Assembly (NCBI GenBank): GCA_023391095.1 | Contig: JAEWBN010000014.1 | Location: 1-64,000 of the forward strand | Direction: 5' to 3' | Length of the DNA stretch: 64,000 bases | Origin: Pseudomonadota bacterium | GTDB taxonomy: Bacteria > Pseudomonadota > Alphaproteobacteria > Rhizobiales > Devosiaceae | In this document: positions 1-9,512 of the stretch, one piece after another | Numbering within the stretch: the first letter of the stretch is position 1 | Layout of the letters: the number at the start of each line of letters is the position of its first letter | Notes under the pieces: model-generated | What the model was told of the DNA's origin: nothing | The model's input: only the letters and a program-made list of their open reading frames with translations | Database searches by the model: none | Made by a program: the position numbers and the translations under genes

Positions 1-35
1 CTGTCGCTGACGAAGTCCAGGCCAAGTACGCCTAA
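1..35 (+). CDS. fusA: Elongation factor G, 3' end only
   Basis: The third reading frame of the first 35 bases encodes a ten-residue tail, VADEVQAKYA, followed by TAA. This is a typical EF-G C-terminus, and the position directly upstream of tuf is where fusA lies in the str operon. Only the C-terminus is visible, so the call rests on this short tail and the context. Confidence 0.8.
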   Translation, partial: VADEVQAKYA

Positions 36-101
36 CAACAGCGCAAGCTAAAAAACTCAACAGAATGTCGGCGATTGCGCTGACGAATTTGGAGAAAAGC
101 G

Positions 102-1292
<1,191 letters not shown>

Positions 1293-1308
1293 TCGTCCTC
1301 AGGACTTT

Positions 1309-1349
1309 CGCGGCGCGCGATCACGCGCGCCGCGATCCATTTTGTCAGG
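1309..1349 (+). terminator. GC hairpin between tuf and rpsJ
   Basis: A perfect 11-bp stem (1309-1319 with 1324-1334) closes on a four-base loop and is followed by a short T-rich stretch ending in TTTTG. The stem is strong and the T-run weak, so it may act as a leaky terminator or RNA-processing site separating the str and S10 units. Confidence 0.6.
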
Positions 1350-1359
1350 ATTTGAGAAG

Positions 1360-1668
1360 ATGAACGGTCAGAATATTCGCATCCGCCTCAAGGCGTTTGA
1401 CCATCGCGTGCTCGACACCTCGACCCGCGAGATCGTCAACACTGCCAAGCGTACGGGTGCGCAGGTGCGCGGGCCGATCCCGCTGCCGACCCGCATCGAC
1501 AAGTTCACCGTCAACCGCTCGCCGCACATCGACAAAAAGGCGCGTGAGCAGTTTGAGATCCGGACCCACAAGCGTCTGCTTGACATTGTGGACCCGACTC
1601 CCCAGACGGTCGATGCACTTATGAAGCTCGATCTCGCCGCCGGCGTCGACGTCGAAATCAAGCTCTAA
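1360..1668 (+). CDS. rpsJ: 30S ribosomal protein S10 (NusE)
   Basis: S10 is a 30S head protein that also acts in NusB/NusG-dependent antitermination. I chose the ATG at 1360 (MNGQNIRIRLKAF), giving the usual 102 residues. An in-frame TTG at 1342 would add six residues not found in the family. The conserved RGPIPLPT segment is present. This is the first gene of the S10 operon. Confidence 0.98.
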   Translation: MNGQNIRIRLKAFDHRVLDTSTREIVNTAKRTGAQVRGPIPLPTRIDKFTVNRSPHIDKKAREQFEIRTHKRLLDIVDPTPQTVDALMKLDLAAGVDVEIKL

Positions 1669-1747
1669 ATAAAGTTTCCGCGCCTGCCGCTAAAAGGGTC
1701 CTCTGAAACCATGACCCGGCAGAGCGCCAAATGAAAAGGTAAAACCG

Positions 1748-2443
1748 ATGCGTTCTGGATTGATCGCACAGAAGCTGGGGATGACCCGCATCTTCACCGA
1801 GGACGGTAACCACGTCCCCGTGACGGTGCTCAGCCTGCAGAATTGCCAGGTGGTTGGCCAGCGTACCGTCGAAAAGGACGGTTATGTTGCGCTGCAGCTT
1901 GGCGCTGGCCAGGCAAAGGCTAAGAACATCTCCAAGGCCGAGCGTGGGCAGTATGCCGTCGCCAAGGTCGAGCCGAAGCGTCACGTGGCCGAGTTCCGCG
2001 TGGATGCCGACAGCCTCATCGAGGTTGGCGCAACGTTCAAGGCTGACCATTTCGCGGAAGGCCAGCTGGTCGATGTGACCGGAACCTCCATCGGTAAGGG
2101 TTTTGCCGGCGGTATGAAGCGCTGGAACTTCGGTGGTCTGCGTGCTTCGCACGGCGTATCCGTGTCGCACCGCTCGATCGGTTCCACCGGTCAGCGTCAG
2201 GATCCGGGCCGCACCTTCAAGAACAAGAAGATGCCGGGCCACATGGGTGATCGTCGTATCACCACGCAGAACGTGAAGGTCGTCAAGACCGACGTGGAGC
2301 GTGGCCTGATCATGATCCAGGGTTCGGTCCCGGGCGCCAAGGGCGCCTGGATCATGATCAAGGACGCCGTCAAGAAGCCGGCTCCCGCGAACGTTGCCCT
2401 GCCGGGTTCGTTCGAGGCCGCTGCTGCGGGAGAAGCGAAGTAA
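1748..2443 (+). CDS. rplC: 50S ribosomal protein L3
   Basis: L3 binds near the 3' end of 23S rRNA and helps start 50S assembly. The 231-residue product begins MRSGLIAQKLGMTRIF and holds the conserved KMPGHMGDRR loop that reaches towards the peptidyl-transferase centre. The start is 79 bp after rpsJ, and the stop codon directly abuts the rplD ATG. Length is within the alphaproteobacterial range. Confidence 0.98.
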   Translation: MRSGLIAQKLGMTRIFTEDGNHVPVTVLSLQNCQVVGQRTVEKDGYVALQLGAGQAKAKNISKAERGQYAVAKVEPKRHVAEFRVDADSLIEVGATFKADHFAEGQLVDVTGTSIGKGFAGGMKRWNFGGLRASHGVSVSHRSIGSTGQRQDPGRTFKNKKMPGHMGDRRITTQNVKVVKTDVERGLIMIQGSVPGAKGAWIMIKDAVKKPAPANVALPGSFEAAAAGEAK

Positions 2444-3064
2444 ATGGAACTCAAGGTAACCACACTCGACGGTAAGTCCGCCGGTACGGTCGATCTCAAG
2501 GACGACGTCTTCGGTCTCGAAGTCCGTCCCGACATCCTGCACCGCATGGTTCGCTACCAGCAGCTCAAGGCCATGGCCGGCACGCATGACGTGAAGAACC
2601 GGTCGGAAGGCGCGCGCACGGGCAAGAAGTTCGTGAAGCAGAAGGGTTCTGGCGGCGCTCGTCACGGCGATCGCAAGGCTCCGCAGTTCCGTGGTGGTGG
2701 CCGTGCATTCGGTCCGACGCCGCGCAGCCATGCCATCGACCTTCCCAAGAAGGTCCGCGCCCTGGCGCTGAAGCATGCCCTGTCGTCCAAGGCCAAGGCT
2801 GGCTCGCTGATCGTCATCGACAGCGTTGCCCAGAAGGAAGCCAAGACCGCAGCGCTGCGCACGACCTTCGGCAAGCTGGAATGGGCGAACGCCCTGATCA
2901 TCGATGGTGCAAATGTCGACCAGAACTTTGCTCTGGCCGCTCGCAACATCCCGAATATCGACGTGCTGCCGGTGCAGGGGATCAACGTTGTGTCGATCCT
3001 GAAGCGTGACAAGCTCGTCCTCACCAAGGCAGCGCTTGAGGCGCTCGAAGCGAGGTTCGCATGA
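2444..3064 (+). CDS. rplD: 50S ribosomal protein L4
   Basis: L4 lines the exit tunnel and in enterobacteria autoregulates the S10 operon; regulation here is unknown. The 206-residue protein has the basic extended loop (TGKKFVKQKGSGGARHGDRK) typical of the family. It starts directly after the rplC stop and overlaps rplW by four bases (ATGA), implying translational coupling. Confidence 0.98.
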   Translation: MELKVTTLDGKSAGTVDLKDDVFGLEVRPDILHRMVRYQQLKAMAGTHDVKNRSEGARTGKKFVKQKGSGGARHGDRKAPQFRGGGRAFGPTPRSHAIDLPKKVRALALKHALSSKAKAGSLIVIDSVAQKEAKTAALRTTFGKLEWANALIIDGANVDQNFALAARNIPNIDVLPVQGINVVSILKRDKLVLTKAALEALEARFA

Positions 3065-3354
3065 ACAAGCTTGCCGCTTACGACATCATCCGTAACCCTG
3101 TCGTGACGGAAAAGTCGACCATGGCTTCTGAAGCCAACCAGGTCGTCTTCGACGTCGCCATCGACGCCAACAAGACCGAGATCAAGGCCGCCGTCGAGCA
3201 GCTGTTCTCGGTCAAGGTGAAGGCAGTGAATACCCTGGTCCGCAAGGGCAAGGTGAAGCGCTTCCGCGGTCGCGTCGGTGTCCGCAATGACATCAAGAAG
3301 GCCGTTGTAACCCTGGTTGACGGCCAGTCGATCGATATTTCGACCGGCCTCTAA
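3061..3354 (+). CDS. rplW: 50S ribosomal protein L23
   Basis: L23 sits at the tunnel exit and forms the docking site for trigger factor and SRP. The 97-residue protein contains the family signatures PVVTEKST near the N-terminus and VNTLVRKGKVKRFRGR in the second half. It overlaps rplD by four bases and precedes rplB by 18 bp. Confidence 0.98.
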   Translation: MNKLAAYDIIRNPVVTEKSTMASEANQVVFDVAIDANKTEIKAAVEQLFSVKVKAVNTLVRKGKVKRFRGRVGVRNDIKKAVVTLVDGQSIDISTGL

Positions 3355-3372
3355 GGGACGAGAGACAGACAA

Positions 3373-4212
3373 ATGGCTCTAAAGACTTACAATCCCACCT
3401 CCGAAGGCCGTCGTACTCTCGTTACGACTGACCGTTCGGATCTGTGGAAGGGCAAGCCGGTCAAGACCCTGACCGAAGGCCTGAACAAGACCGGTGGCCG
3501 TAACAATCACGGCCGCATCACCGCTTTCCACCGTGGTGGTGGTCACAAGCGCAGCTACCGCATGATCGACTTCAAGCGCGTGAAGTTCGACGTGGTCGGG
3601 ACCGTTGAACGTCTCGAATACGATCCGAACCGCACCGCCTGGATCGCTCTGATCAAGTACGAAGACGGCGAGCTTGCCTATATCGTGGCTCCCCAGCGTC
3701 TGGCTGCCGGCGACAAGATCATCTCGTCGCTCAACGGCGCGGACGTGAAGCCGGGCAATGCCATGCCGCTCGAGCGCATGCCGGTCGGTACGATCGTGCA
3801 CAATATCGAGCTGAAGCCCCGCAAGGGTGGCCAGGTTGCGCGTTCGGCTGGTGCCTATGCCCAGTATGTCGGTCGTGACTCCGGTTGGGCGATCCTTCGC
3901 CTCAACTCGGGCGAACAGCGCCGTGTGCATGGTTCGTGCCTTGCTACCGTTGGCGCCGTGTCCAACCAGGACCACGCCAATACCTCGCTCGGCAAGGCCG
4001 GTCGCAATCGTTGGCTCGGCCGCAAGCCGGTCAACCGTGGTGTGACCATGAACCCGGTCGATCACCCGCATGGTGGTGGTGAAGGCCGTACCTCCGGTGG
4101 CCGTCACCCGGTTACCCCGTGGGGCAAGCCGACCAAGGGCAAGCGTACCCGCAGCAACAAGGCAACGGACCAGTTCATCGTTCGTAGCCGTCACGTGAAG
4201 AAGGGCAGGTAA
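3373..4212 (+). CDS. rplB: 50S ribosomal protein L2
   Basis: L2 is required for subunit association and peptidyl-transferase activity. The 279-residue product carries the hallmark C-terminal motif NPVDHPHGGGEGRTSGGRHP, including the conserved histidine, and a very basic tail ending in VKKGR. Length is as expected. rpsS begins four bases after its stop codon. Confidence 0.99.
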   Translation: MALKTYNPTSEGRRTLVTTDRSDLWKGKPVKTLTEGLNKTGGRNNHGRITAFHRGGGHKRSYRMIDFKRVKFDVVGTVERLEYDPNRTAWIALIKYEDGELAYIVAPQRLAAGDKIISSLNGADVKPGNAMPLERMPVGTIVHNIELKPRKGGQVARSAGAYAQYVGRDSGWAILRLNSGEQRRVHGSCLATVGAVSNQDHANTSLGKAGRNRWLGRKPVNRGVTMNPVDHPHGGGEGRTSGGRHPVTPWGKPTKGKRTRSNKATDQFIVRSRHVKKGR

Positions 4213-4215
4213 GAC

Positions 4216-4494
4216 ATGACCCGTTCGATTTGGAAGGGGCCGTTTGTCGACGGCTATCTGCTCAAGAAGGCCGAGAAGGCCCAGACCTCTGGCCGCAATG
4301 ATGTGGTCAAGATCTGGTCGCGTCGCTCGACCATCCTGCCGCAGTTCGTCGGCATCACGTTCGGCGTCCACAACGGCCAGAAGCACATCCCGGTGTCCGT
4401 CACCGAGGAAATGATCGGCCACAAGTTCGGTGAGTTCGCTCCCACCCGTACCTATTACGGGCATGCGGCCGACAAGAAGGCCAAGAGGAAGTAA
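4216..4494 (+). CDS. rpsS: 30S ribosomal protein S19
   Basis: S19 forms the 30S head with S13 and contacts the A-site region. The 92-residue product begins MTRSIWKGPFVDGYLLKK and contains the conserved ITFGVHNGQKHIPV and GHKFGEFAPTR segments. It is separated from rplV by one base. Confidence 0.99.
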   Translation: MTRSIWKGPFVDGYLLKKAEKAQTSGRNDVVKIWSRRSTILPQFVGITFGVHNGQKHIPVSVTEEMIGHKFGEFAPTRTYYGHAADKKAKRK

Positions 4495-4495
4495 G

Positions 4496-4876
4496 ATGGG
4501 CAAGCCAAAGACTGAGCGCGCTCTCAAGGATAACGAGGCAAAGGCTGTGCTGCGCATGCTGCGCATCAGCCCTCAGAAGCTGAACCTCGTCGCGCAGTTG
4601 ATCCGTGGCAAGAAGGTCGAGCGGGCTCTCGCCGACCTCGAATTCAGCCACAAGCGCATCTCCGGCCAGGTGAAGAAGGTGCTGGAAAGCGCCATCGCCA
4701 ACGCTGAAAACAACCACGGCCTGGACACCGACGCTCTCGTCGTTGCCGAAGCCTTCGTTGGTAACTCTCTGGTCATGAAGCGTTTCCACGCTCGTGGTCG
4801 CGGCCGGTCCGCTCGTGTCGAGAAGCCCTTCTCGCACCTGACGATCGTCGTCCGGCAAGTTGAGGAGGCCGCATAA
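4496..4876 (+). CDS. rplV: 50S ribosomal protein L22
   Basis: L22 lines the exit tunnel; changes in its loop alter macrolide sensitivity in other bacteria. I chose the ATG at 4496 (MGKPKTERAL), giving 126 residues. An in-frame upstream start at 4430 would lie inside rpsS. The conserved LRMLRISPQKLNLVAQLIRG and RGRSARVEKPFSHLTIVV segments are present. The TAATG junction shares one base with rpsC. Confidence 0.97.
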   Translation: MGKPKTERALKDNEAKAVLRMLRISPQKLNLVAQLIRGKKVERALADLEFSHKRISGQVKKVLESAIANAENNHGLDTDALVVAEAFVGNSLVMKRFHARGRGRSARVEKPFSHLTIVVRQVEEAA

Positions 4877-5607
4877 TGGGCCAGAAAATCAATCCGATCG
4901 GCTTCCGCCTCGGCATCAACCGCACCTGGGACAGCCGCTGGTTCGCCAACAAGGGCGAATATGGTTCGCTGCTGCAGGAAGACCTGAAGATCCGCACCAT
5001 GCTGATGGAAGATCTGAAGGCCGCTGCGGTCTCCAAGATCGTCATCGAGCGTCCGCACCGCAAGTGCCGCGTGTCGATCCACACTGCCCGTCCGGGCATC
5101 GTGATCGGCAAGAAGGGCGCTGACATCGACAAGATCCGCGCCAAGGTGAAGAAGTTCACCGACAGCGAAGTGCACATCAACATCGTTGAAGTGCGCAAGC
5201 CGGAAACCGATGCGACGCTGGTTGCTCAGGGCATTGCCCAGCAGCTGGAACGCCGCGTGGCCTTCCGTCGCGCCATGAAGCGCGCCGTGCAGACCGCGAT
5301 CCGCATGGGCGCCGGTGGCATCCGCGTCAACGTTGGTGGCCGTCTCGGTGGCGCCGACATCGCTCGTACCGAATGGTACCGCGAAGGCCGCGTGCCGCTG
5401 CACACCCTGCGTGCCGACATCGACTACGGTACCGCCGAAGCCAAGACCACCTATGGCATCATCGGTATCAAGGTCTGGATCTTCAAGGGTGAAGTCCTCG
5501 AGCACGATCCGTCCGCCCATGAGCGCCGCGCCACCGAAGGTGGTGAAGGTGCCGGCCAGCGTGCACCGCGGTCCGACCGCGGCGATCGCGACCGCGAACG
5601 CGCATAA
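4876..5607 (+). CDS. rpsC: 30S ribosomal protein S3
   Basis: S3 lines the mRNA entry channel and contributes to ribosomal helicase activity. The 243-residue protein has the type II KH domain with its GxxG loop (GIVIGKKGADIDKIR, about residues 75-89) and the S3 C-terminal domain (GVMGIKV-like GIIGIKVWIFKGE). It ends in a charged RGDRDRERA tail typical of alphaproteobacteria. It starts on the last base of the rplV stop. Confidence 0.98.
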   Translation: MGQKINPIGFRLGINRTWDSRWFANKGEYGSLLQEDLKIRTMLMEDLKAAAVSKIVIERPHRKCRVSIHTARPGIVIGKKGADIDKIRAKVKKFTDSEVHINIVEVRKPETDATLVAQGIAQQLERRVAFRRAMKRAVQTAIRMGAGGIRVNVGGRLGGADIARTEWYREGRVPLHTLRADIDYGTAEAKTTYGIIGIKVWIFKGEVLEHDPSAHERRATEGGEGAGQRAPRSDRGDRDRERA

Positions 5608-5622
5608 GAAGGTTAGTTCATT

Positions 5623-6036
5623 ATGCTGCAACCTAAGAGAACAAAGTTCCGCAAGGCTCACAAGGGCCGCATCCATGGCCAGGCCAAGGGTGGTACCGAT
5701 CTGGCATTCGGCCAGTACGCGCTGAAGGCCACTGAGCCGGAACGTGTCACGGCGCGTCAGATTGAAGCAGCCCGTCGCGCTATCACTCGCGAGATGAAGC
5801 GTCAGGGCCGCGTCTGGATCCGGATTTTCCCGGATCTTCCGGTCTCCAAGAAGCCGACCGAAGTCCGAATGGGTAAGGGTAAGGGCTCCGTGGAGTTCTG
5901 GGCCGCCCGCGTGAAACCCGGTCGTATCGTTTTCGAGATTGACGGGGTACCCGAAGACGTTGCAAAGGAGGCGCTTCGCCTCGGTGCAATGAAGCTGCCG
6001 ATCACCACGCGTATCGTAACGCGTATTGCTGACTAA
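5623..6036 (+). CDS. rplP: 50S ribosomal protein L16
   Basis: L16 organises the A-site tRNA path in the 50S subunit. The 137-residue product begins MLQPKRTKFRKAHKGR and contains the GKGKGSVEFWAARVKPGRI segment characteristic of the family. It lies between rpsC and rpmC in the conserved order. Confidence 0.99.
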   Translation: MLQPKRTKFRKAHKGRIHGQAKGGTDLAFGQYALKATEPERVTARQIEAARRAITREMKRQGRVWIRIFPDLPVSKKPTEVRMGKGKGSVEFWAARVKPGRIVFEIDGVPEDVAKEALRLGAMKLPITTRIVTRIAD

Positions 6037-6047
6037 GGAACACGAGC

Positions 6048-6242
6048 ATGAAAGCCAGTGATGTGCGGGCCAAGACCGCAGACGAACTGAAAGATCAGCT
6101 CGTCGACCTGAAGAAAGAACAGTTCAACCTGCGTTTCCAGCGCGCTACCCAGCAGTTGGAAAAGCCGGCCCGGGTCAAGGAAGTCCGCCGCGATATCGCG
6201 CGGATCAAGACGATCCTGACCCAGAAGAACGCAGCTAAGTAA
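6048..6242 (+). CDS. rpmC: 50S ribosomal protein L29
   Basis: L29 is a small helical-hairpin protein near the tunnel exit. The 64-residue sequence shows the family pattern LKKEQFNLRFQRATQQLEKPAR and ARIKTIL. It begins 11 bp after rplP. Confidence 0.98.
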   Translation: MKASDVRAKTADELKDQLVDLKKEQFNLRFQRATQQLEKPARVKEVRRDIARIKTILTQKNAAK

Positions 6243-6253
6243 GGAATAGGTCC

Positions 6254-6505
6254 ATGCCAAAGCGCGTTTTGCAGGGGACTGTCGTCTCCGACGCCAACGA
6301 CAAGACCATCGTGGTCCGCGTCGAGCGCCGTTTCACTCATCCGCTTCTGAAGAAGACCGTGCGTCGTTCCAAGAAGTACCACGCACACGACGAGAACAAC
6401 GTCGCCAAGGTCGGTCAGACCGTGTGGATCGAGGAAACCGCGCCGATCAGCAAGAACAAGCGCTGGACCCTGGTCCAGGACACCGCTTCTTCTGCGTCCG
6501 CGTAA
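6254..6505 (+). CDS. rpsQ: 30S ribosomal protein S17
   Basis: S17 is an OB-fold protein that binds 16S rRNA early in 30S assembly. The 83-residue product shows DKTIVVRVERRFTHPLLKK and SKKYHAHDENN. The ATG at 6254 follows an AAGGA ribosome-binding site in the rpmC stop region. A 64-bp gap before rplN holds no gene. Confidence 0.98.
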   Translation: MPKRVLQGTVVSDANDKTIVVRVERRFTHPLLKKTVRRSKKYHAHDENNVAKVGQTVWIEETAPISKNKRWTLVQDTASSASA

Positions 6506-6569
6506 GAGAAACAATTCAGGTCGGCGCGCCGGATGACGGTGCAGCCGATAACTTAGAAGGCATCCAGTC

Positions 6570-6938
6570 ATGATCCAGATGCAGTCCAACCTCGACGTCG
6601 CCGATAACTCCGGCGCCAAGCGAGTCATGTGCATCAAGGTGCTGGGCGGTTCGCATCGCAAGTACGCCTCGGTCGGCGACATCATTGTCGTCTCGGTCAA
6701 GGACGCTATTCCGCGTGGCCGCGTTAAGAAGGGCCAGGTTATGAAGGCCGTGGTGGTTCGCACCGCGACCGACATCCGTCGCCCCGATGGCACCGTCATC
6801 CGTTTCGACAAGAACGCCGCAGTTCTTCTGAACAATCAGAAGGAACCGATCGGCACCCGTATCTTCGGACCGGTTCCGCGCGAGCTCCGCGCCAAGAACC
6901 ACATGAAGATCATTTCGCTCGCTCCTGAGGTGCTGTAA
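6570..6938 (+). CDS. rplN: 50S ribosomal protein L14
   Basis: L14 forms intersubunit bridges and is the target of the silencing factor RsfS. The 122-residue protein begins MIQMQSNLDVADNSGAK, the standard N-terminus, and holds the VMCIKVLGGSHRKYA segment. It opens the spc group; its TAA shares a base with the rplX ATG. Confidence 0.99.
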   Translation: MIQMQSNLDVADNSGAKRVMCIKVLGGSHRKYASVGDIIVVSVKDAIPRGRVKKGQVMKAVVVRTATDIRRPDGTVIRFDKNAAVLLNNQKEPIGTRIFGPVPRELRAKNHMKIISLAPEVL

Positions 6939-7249
6939 TGGCCGCCAAGATCAAGAAGGGCGACAAAGTGGTCGTCCTGGCCGGCAAGGACAAGGGCAAG
7001 ACCGGTCAGGTCCTCTCTGTCATCCCGTCCGAAACCCGCGCGATCGTCCAGGGTATCAACCTGGTCCGTCGTCACCAGAAGCAGACTGCCTCGCAGGATG
7101 CCGGCATCTTCACCAAGGAAGCGCCGATCCACCTGTCGAACCTGGCTGTCGCCGATGCCAATGGCAAGGCCACCCGCGTCGGTTTTTCGATCAAGGACGG
7201 CGTGAAGACCCGCGTCGCCAAGACCACCGGAGATCAGATCGATGGCTGA
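6938..7249 (+). CDS. rplX: 50S ribosomal protein L24
   Basis: L24 is an assembly-initiating 50S protein. The 103-residue product has the N-terminal KOW motif (KGDKVVVLAGKDKGKTGQV, about residues 6-24). It overlaps rplN by one base and rplE by eight, so the three genes are probably translationally coupled. Confidence 0.98.
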   Translation: MAAKIKKGDKVVVLAGKDKGKTGQVLSVIPSETRAIVQGINLVRRHQKQTASQDAGIFTKEAPIHLSNLAVADANGKATRVGFSIKDGVKTRVAKTTGDQIDG

Positions 7250-7799
7250 GACCGCTTACGTTCCGCGTCTCCGGACCGAATACGACACCACGATCAAGGC
7301 CGCCCTGCGTGAGCAGTTCGGCTACAAGAACGTCATGGAGCTGCCGCGCCTTGACAAGATTGTGCTGAACATGGGCGTTGGCGAAGCCGTGAACGACACC
7401 AAGAAGGTGAAGTCGGCTGCTGACGAGCTGCAGAAGATTGCCGGCCAGAAGCCGGTTATCACTCACGCCCGCAAGTCCATCGCCGGCTTCAAGGTCCGCG
7501 AGAACATGCCGCTTGGTGTGAAGGTCACGCTGCGCAAGACCCGCATGTACGAATTCCTGGACCGCCTGGTGAATATCGCCCTGCCGCGCGTCCGCGACTT
7601 CCGTGGCCTCAACCCGAACGCCTTTGATGGTCGTGGCAACTATGCCATGGGCCTCAAGGAACACATCGTTTTCCCCGAGATCAACTATGATCAGATCGAT
7701 CAGGTCTGGGGCATGGACATCGTGATCTGCACGACGGCCACGAATGACGATGAGGCGCGTGCGCTTCTCAAGGCTTTCAACTTCCCGTTCCGCCAGTAA
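7242..7799 (+). CDS. rplE: 50S ribosomal protein L5
   Basis: L5 binds 5S rRNA and contacts P-site tRNA. The 185-residue protein shows KIVLNMGVGEAVND, the AGFKVRENMPLGVKVTLR signature and a GLKEHIVFPEI C-terminal segment. Its start lies inside the 3' end of rplX. Confidence 0.99.
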   Translation: MAETAYVPRLRTEYDTTIKAALREQFGYKNVMELPRLDKIVLNMGVGEAVNDTKKVKSAADELQKIAGQKPVITHARKSIAGFKVRENMPLGVKVTLRKTRMYEFLDRLVNIALPRVRDFRGLNPNAFDGRGNYAMGLKEHIVFPEINYDQIDQVWGMDIVICTTATNDDEARALLKAFNFPFRQ

Positions 7800-7829
7800 G
7801 CGGGCAGGGAAGGGATAAAGGATCAGGAC

Positions 7830-8135
7830 ATGGCAAAGACCAGCTCCATCGAAAAGAACAAGAAGCGCGCCGCTCTGGCGAAGCAGTACGGCGCCAAGCG
7901 CGCCGCACTCAAGGCTCTTGTCAAGAACCAGGAAACGCCGATCGAAGAGCGTTTCAAGGCCAGCCTCAAGCTGGCTGAACTGCCCCGCAACTCGGCCAAG
8001 GTGCGCGTCCGCAATCGTTGCGACGTGTCGGGTCGTCCGCGTGGTTACTATCGCAAGCTCAAGATGAGCCGTATCGCCCTGCGTCAGCTGGGCAACCTGG
8101 GTCAGATCCCGGGTCTGGTGAAGTCGAGCTGGTAA
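7830..8135 (+). CDS. rpsN: 30S ribosomal protein S14, zinc-independent form
   Basis: This is the long C-minus form of S14 (101 residues). It has a single cysteine in the RNRCDVSGRPRGYYRKL segment rather than the two CxxC pairs of the zinc-binding form. The C-terminus KMSRIALRQLGNLGQIPGL is typical. In Zur-controlled systems such C-minus forms replace zinc-binding paralogues, but here it is the operon copy and presumably constitutive. Confidence 0.98.
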   Translation: MAKTSSIEKNKKRAALAKQYGAKRAALKALVKNQETPIEERFKASLKLAELPRNSAKVRVRNRCDVSGRPRGYYRKLKMSRIALRQLGNLGQIPGLVKSSW

Positions 8136-8147
8136 GGAGAACCGACA

Positions 8148-8546
8148 ATGAGCTTTTCCGATCCCATCGGCGATATGCTGACCCGCATCCGCAACGCCCA
8201 GCAGCGTCGCAAGAATTCCGTCACGACTCCGGCTTCGACCCTTCGCGGTCGCGTGCTGGACGTTCTCCAGTCCGAGGGTTTCATCCGCGGTTACTCGGAA
8301 ACGAAGTTCGAGAACGGTGCTTCCGAGTACGAAATTGAACTCAAGTACTCGGACAATGAAGGCGTCATCCGTACGATCGAGCGCGTTTCGCGTCCCGGCC
8401 GCCGCGTTTACGCATCCGTCAAGAATATCCCGCAGGTTGCCAATGGCCTGGGTGTTTCGATCCTCTCCACTCCCAAGGGTGTGATGGCCGATCACGAAGC
8501 CAAGGCTGCCAATGTGGGTGGCGAGGTACTCTGCCGCGTCTTCTAA
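8148..8546 (+). CDS. rpsH: 30S ribosomal protein S8
   Basis: S8 is a primary 16S rRNA binder and the spc operon repressor in E. coli. The 132-residue product starts MSFSDPIGDMLTRIRNAQ and ends with the conserved GVMADHEAKAANVGGEVLCR region. It sits 12 bp after rpsN. Confidence 0.99.
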   Translation: MSFSDPIGDMLTRIRNAQQRRKNSVTTPASTLRGRVLDVLQSEGFIRGYSETKFENGASEYEIELKYSDNEGVIRTIERVSRPGRRVYASVKNIPQVANGLGVSILSTPKGVMADHEAKAANVGGEVLCRVF

Positions 8547-8582
8547 GGAAGGCGTGGCAAGACGATTACTCAAGGAAAGAAT

Positions 8583-9116
8583 ATGTCACGTACTGGCAAG
8601 AAACCGGTGGCCCCGGTTAACGGCGTTACGGTCACGATCAATGGTCGTACCGTTTCGGCCAAGGGCCCCAAGGGCGAACTGAGCATGCAGCTCATGGATA
8701 TCGTCAATGTCGAGCAGGGTTCGGACGGCATCGTCGTCACCCCCGCAAACGACACCCGTGAAGCTCGCGCTGCCTGGGGCACCACCCGCGCGCTGATCCA
8801 GAACCTGGTCACCGGGGTGAGCGCTGGCTTCGAAAAGAAGCTTGCCATCCAGGGCGTTGGTTATCGCGCCGCGATGCAGGGCAAGGATGTGAAGCTTTCG
8901 CTCGGTTTCAGCCACGAAGTGATCTATGAAGCCCCCAAGGGAATCACGCTCGCTGTCCCGGCTCCGACCGAAATCGTCGTGACCGGTATCGACAAGCAGC
9001 AGGTTGGCCAGGTTGCGGCCGAGATCCGCGGCTGGCGTCCCCCCGAGCCCTACAAGGGCAAGGGCGTGCGTTACGCCAACGAGCAGGTCTTCCGCAAAGA
9101 AGGCAAGAAGAAGTAA
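8583..9116 (+). CDS. rplF: 50S ribosomal protein L6
   Basis: L6 lies near the GTPase-associated centre. The 177-residue product has the two repeated L6 domains. The second contains LSLGFSHEVIYEAPKGI, and the signature PEPYKGKGVRYANEQVFRKE is at the C-terminus. A ribosome-binding site AAGGAAAGA precedes the ATG. Confidence 0.99.
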   Translation: MSRTGKKPVAPVNGVTVTINGRTVSAKGPKGELSMQLMDIVNVEQGSDGIVVTPANDTREARAAWGTTRALIQNLVTGVSAGFEKKLAIQGVGYRAAMQGKDVKLSLGFSHEVIYEAPKGITLAVPAPTEIVVTGIDKQQVGQVAAEIRGWRPPEPYKGKGVRYANEQVFRKEGKKK

Positions 9117-9128
9117 GGAGCGCCGGAA

Positions 9129-9491
9129 ATGGCAATTTCTGCAAAAGGCGCGGAGCGCCGCAAGGCCCGTGTCCGCAAGGCGCTCAAGGCTCGTGCCTTT
9201 GGTCGTCCCCGTCTGTCGGTCTTCCGTTCGGACAAGAATATCTACGCCCAGATCATCGACGACAGCACCGGCCGTACGCTGGCCGCTGCCTCGACCCTGG
9301 AAAAGGACATCAAGTCCTCGGTCAAAAACGGTGGTACCGCCGAAGCTGCTGCGACCATTGGCAAGCTGATTGCCGAGCGTGGCGTCAAGGCCGGTGTTGG
9401 CGAAGTGGTGTTCGACCGCGGCGCCTATATCTATCACGGCCGTGTTAAGGCCCTTGCAGATGCTGCCCGCGAGGGCGGTCTGCAGTTCTAA
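9129..9491 (+). CDS. rplR: 50S ribosomal protein L18
   Basis: L18 forms the 5S rRNA complex with L5 and L25. The 120-residue protein has the expected basic N-terminus, the RLSVFRSDKNIYAQIIDD core and the C-terminal VVFDRGAYIYHGRVKALADA motif. It starts 12 bp after rplF. Confidence 0.99.
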   Translation: MAISAKGAERRKARVRKALKARAFGRPRLSVFRSDKNIYAQIIDDSTGRTLAAASTLEKDIKSSVKNGGTAEAAATIGKLIAERGVKAGVGEVVFDRGAYIYHGRVKALADAAREGGLQF

Positions 9492-9512
9492 CCACGGCGA
9501 GGAAGAGATAAA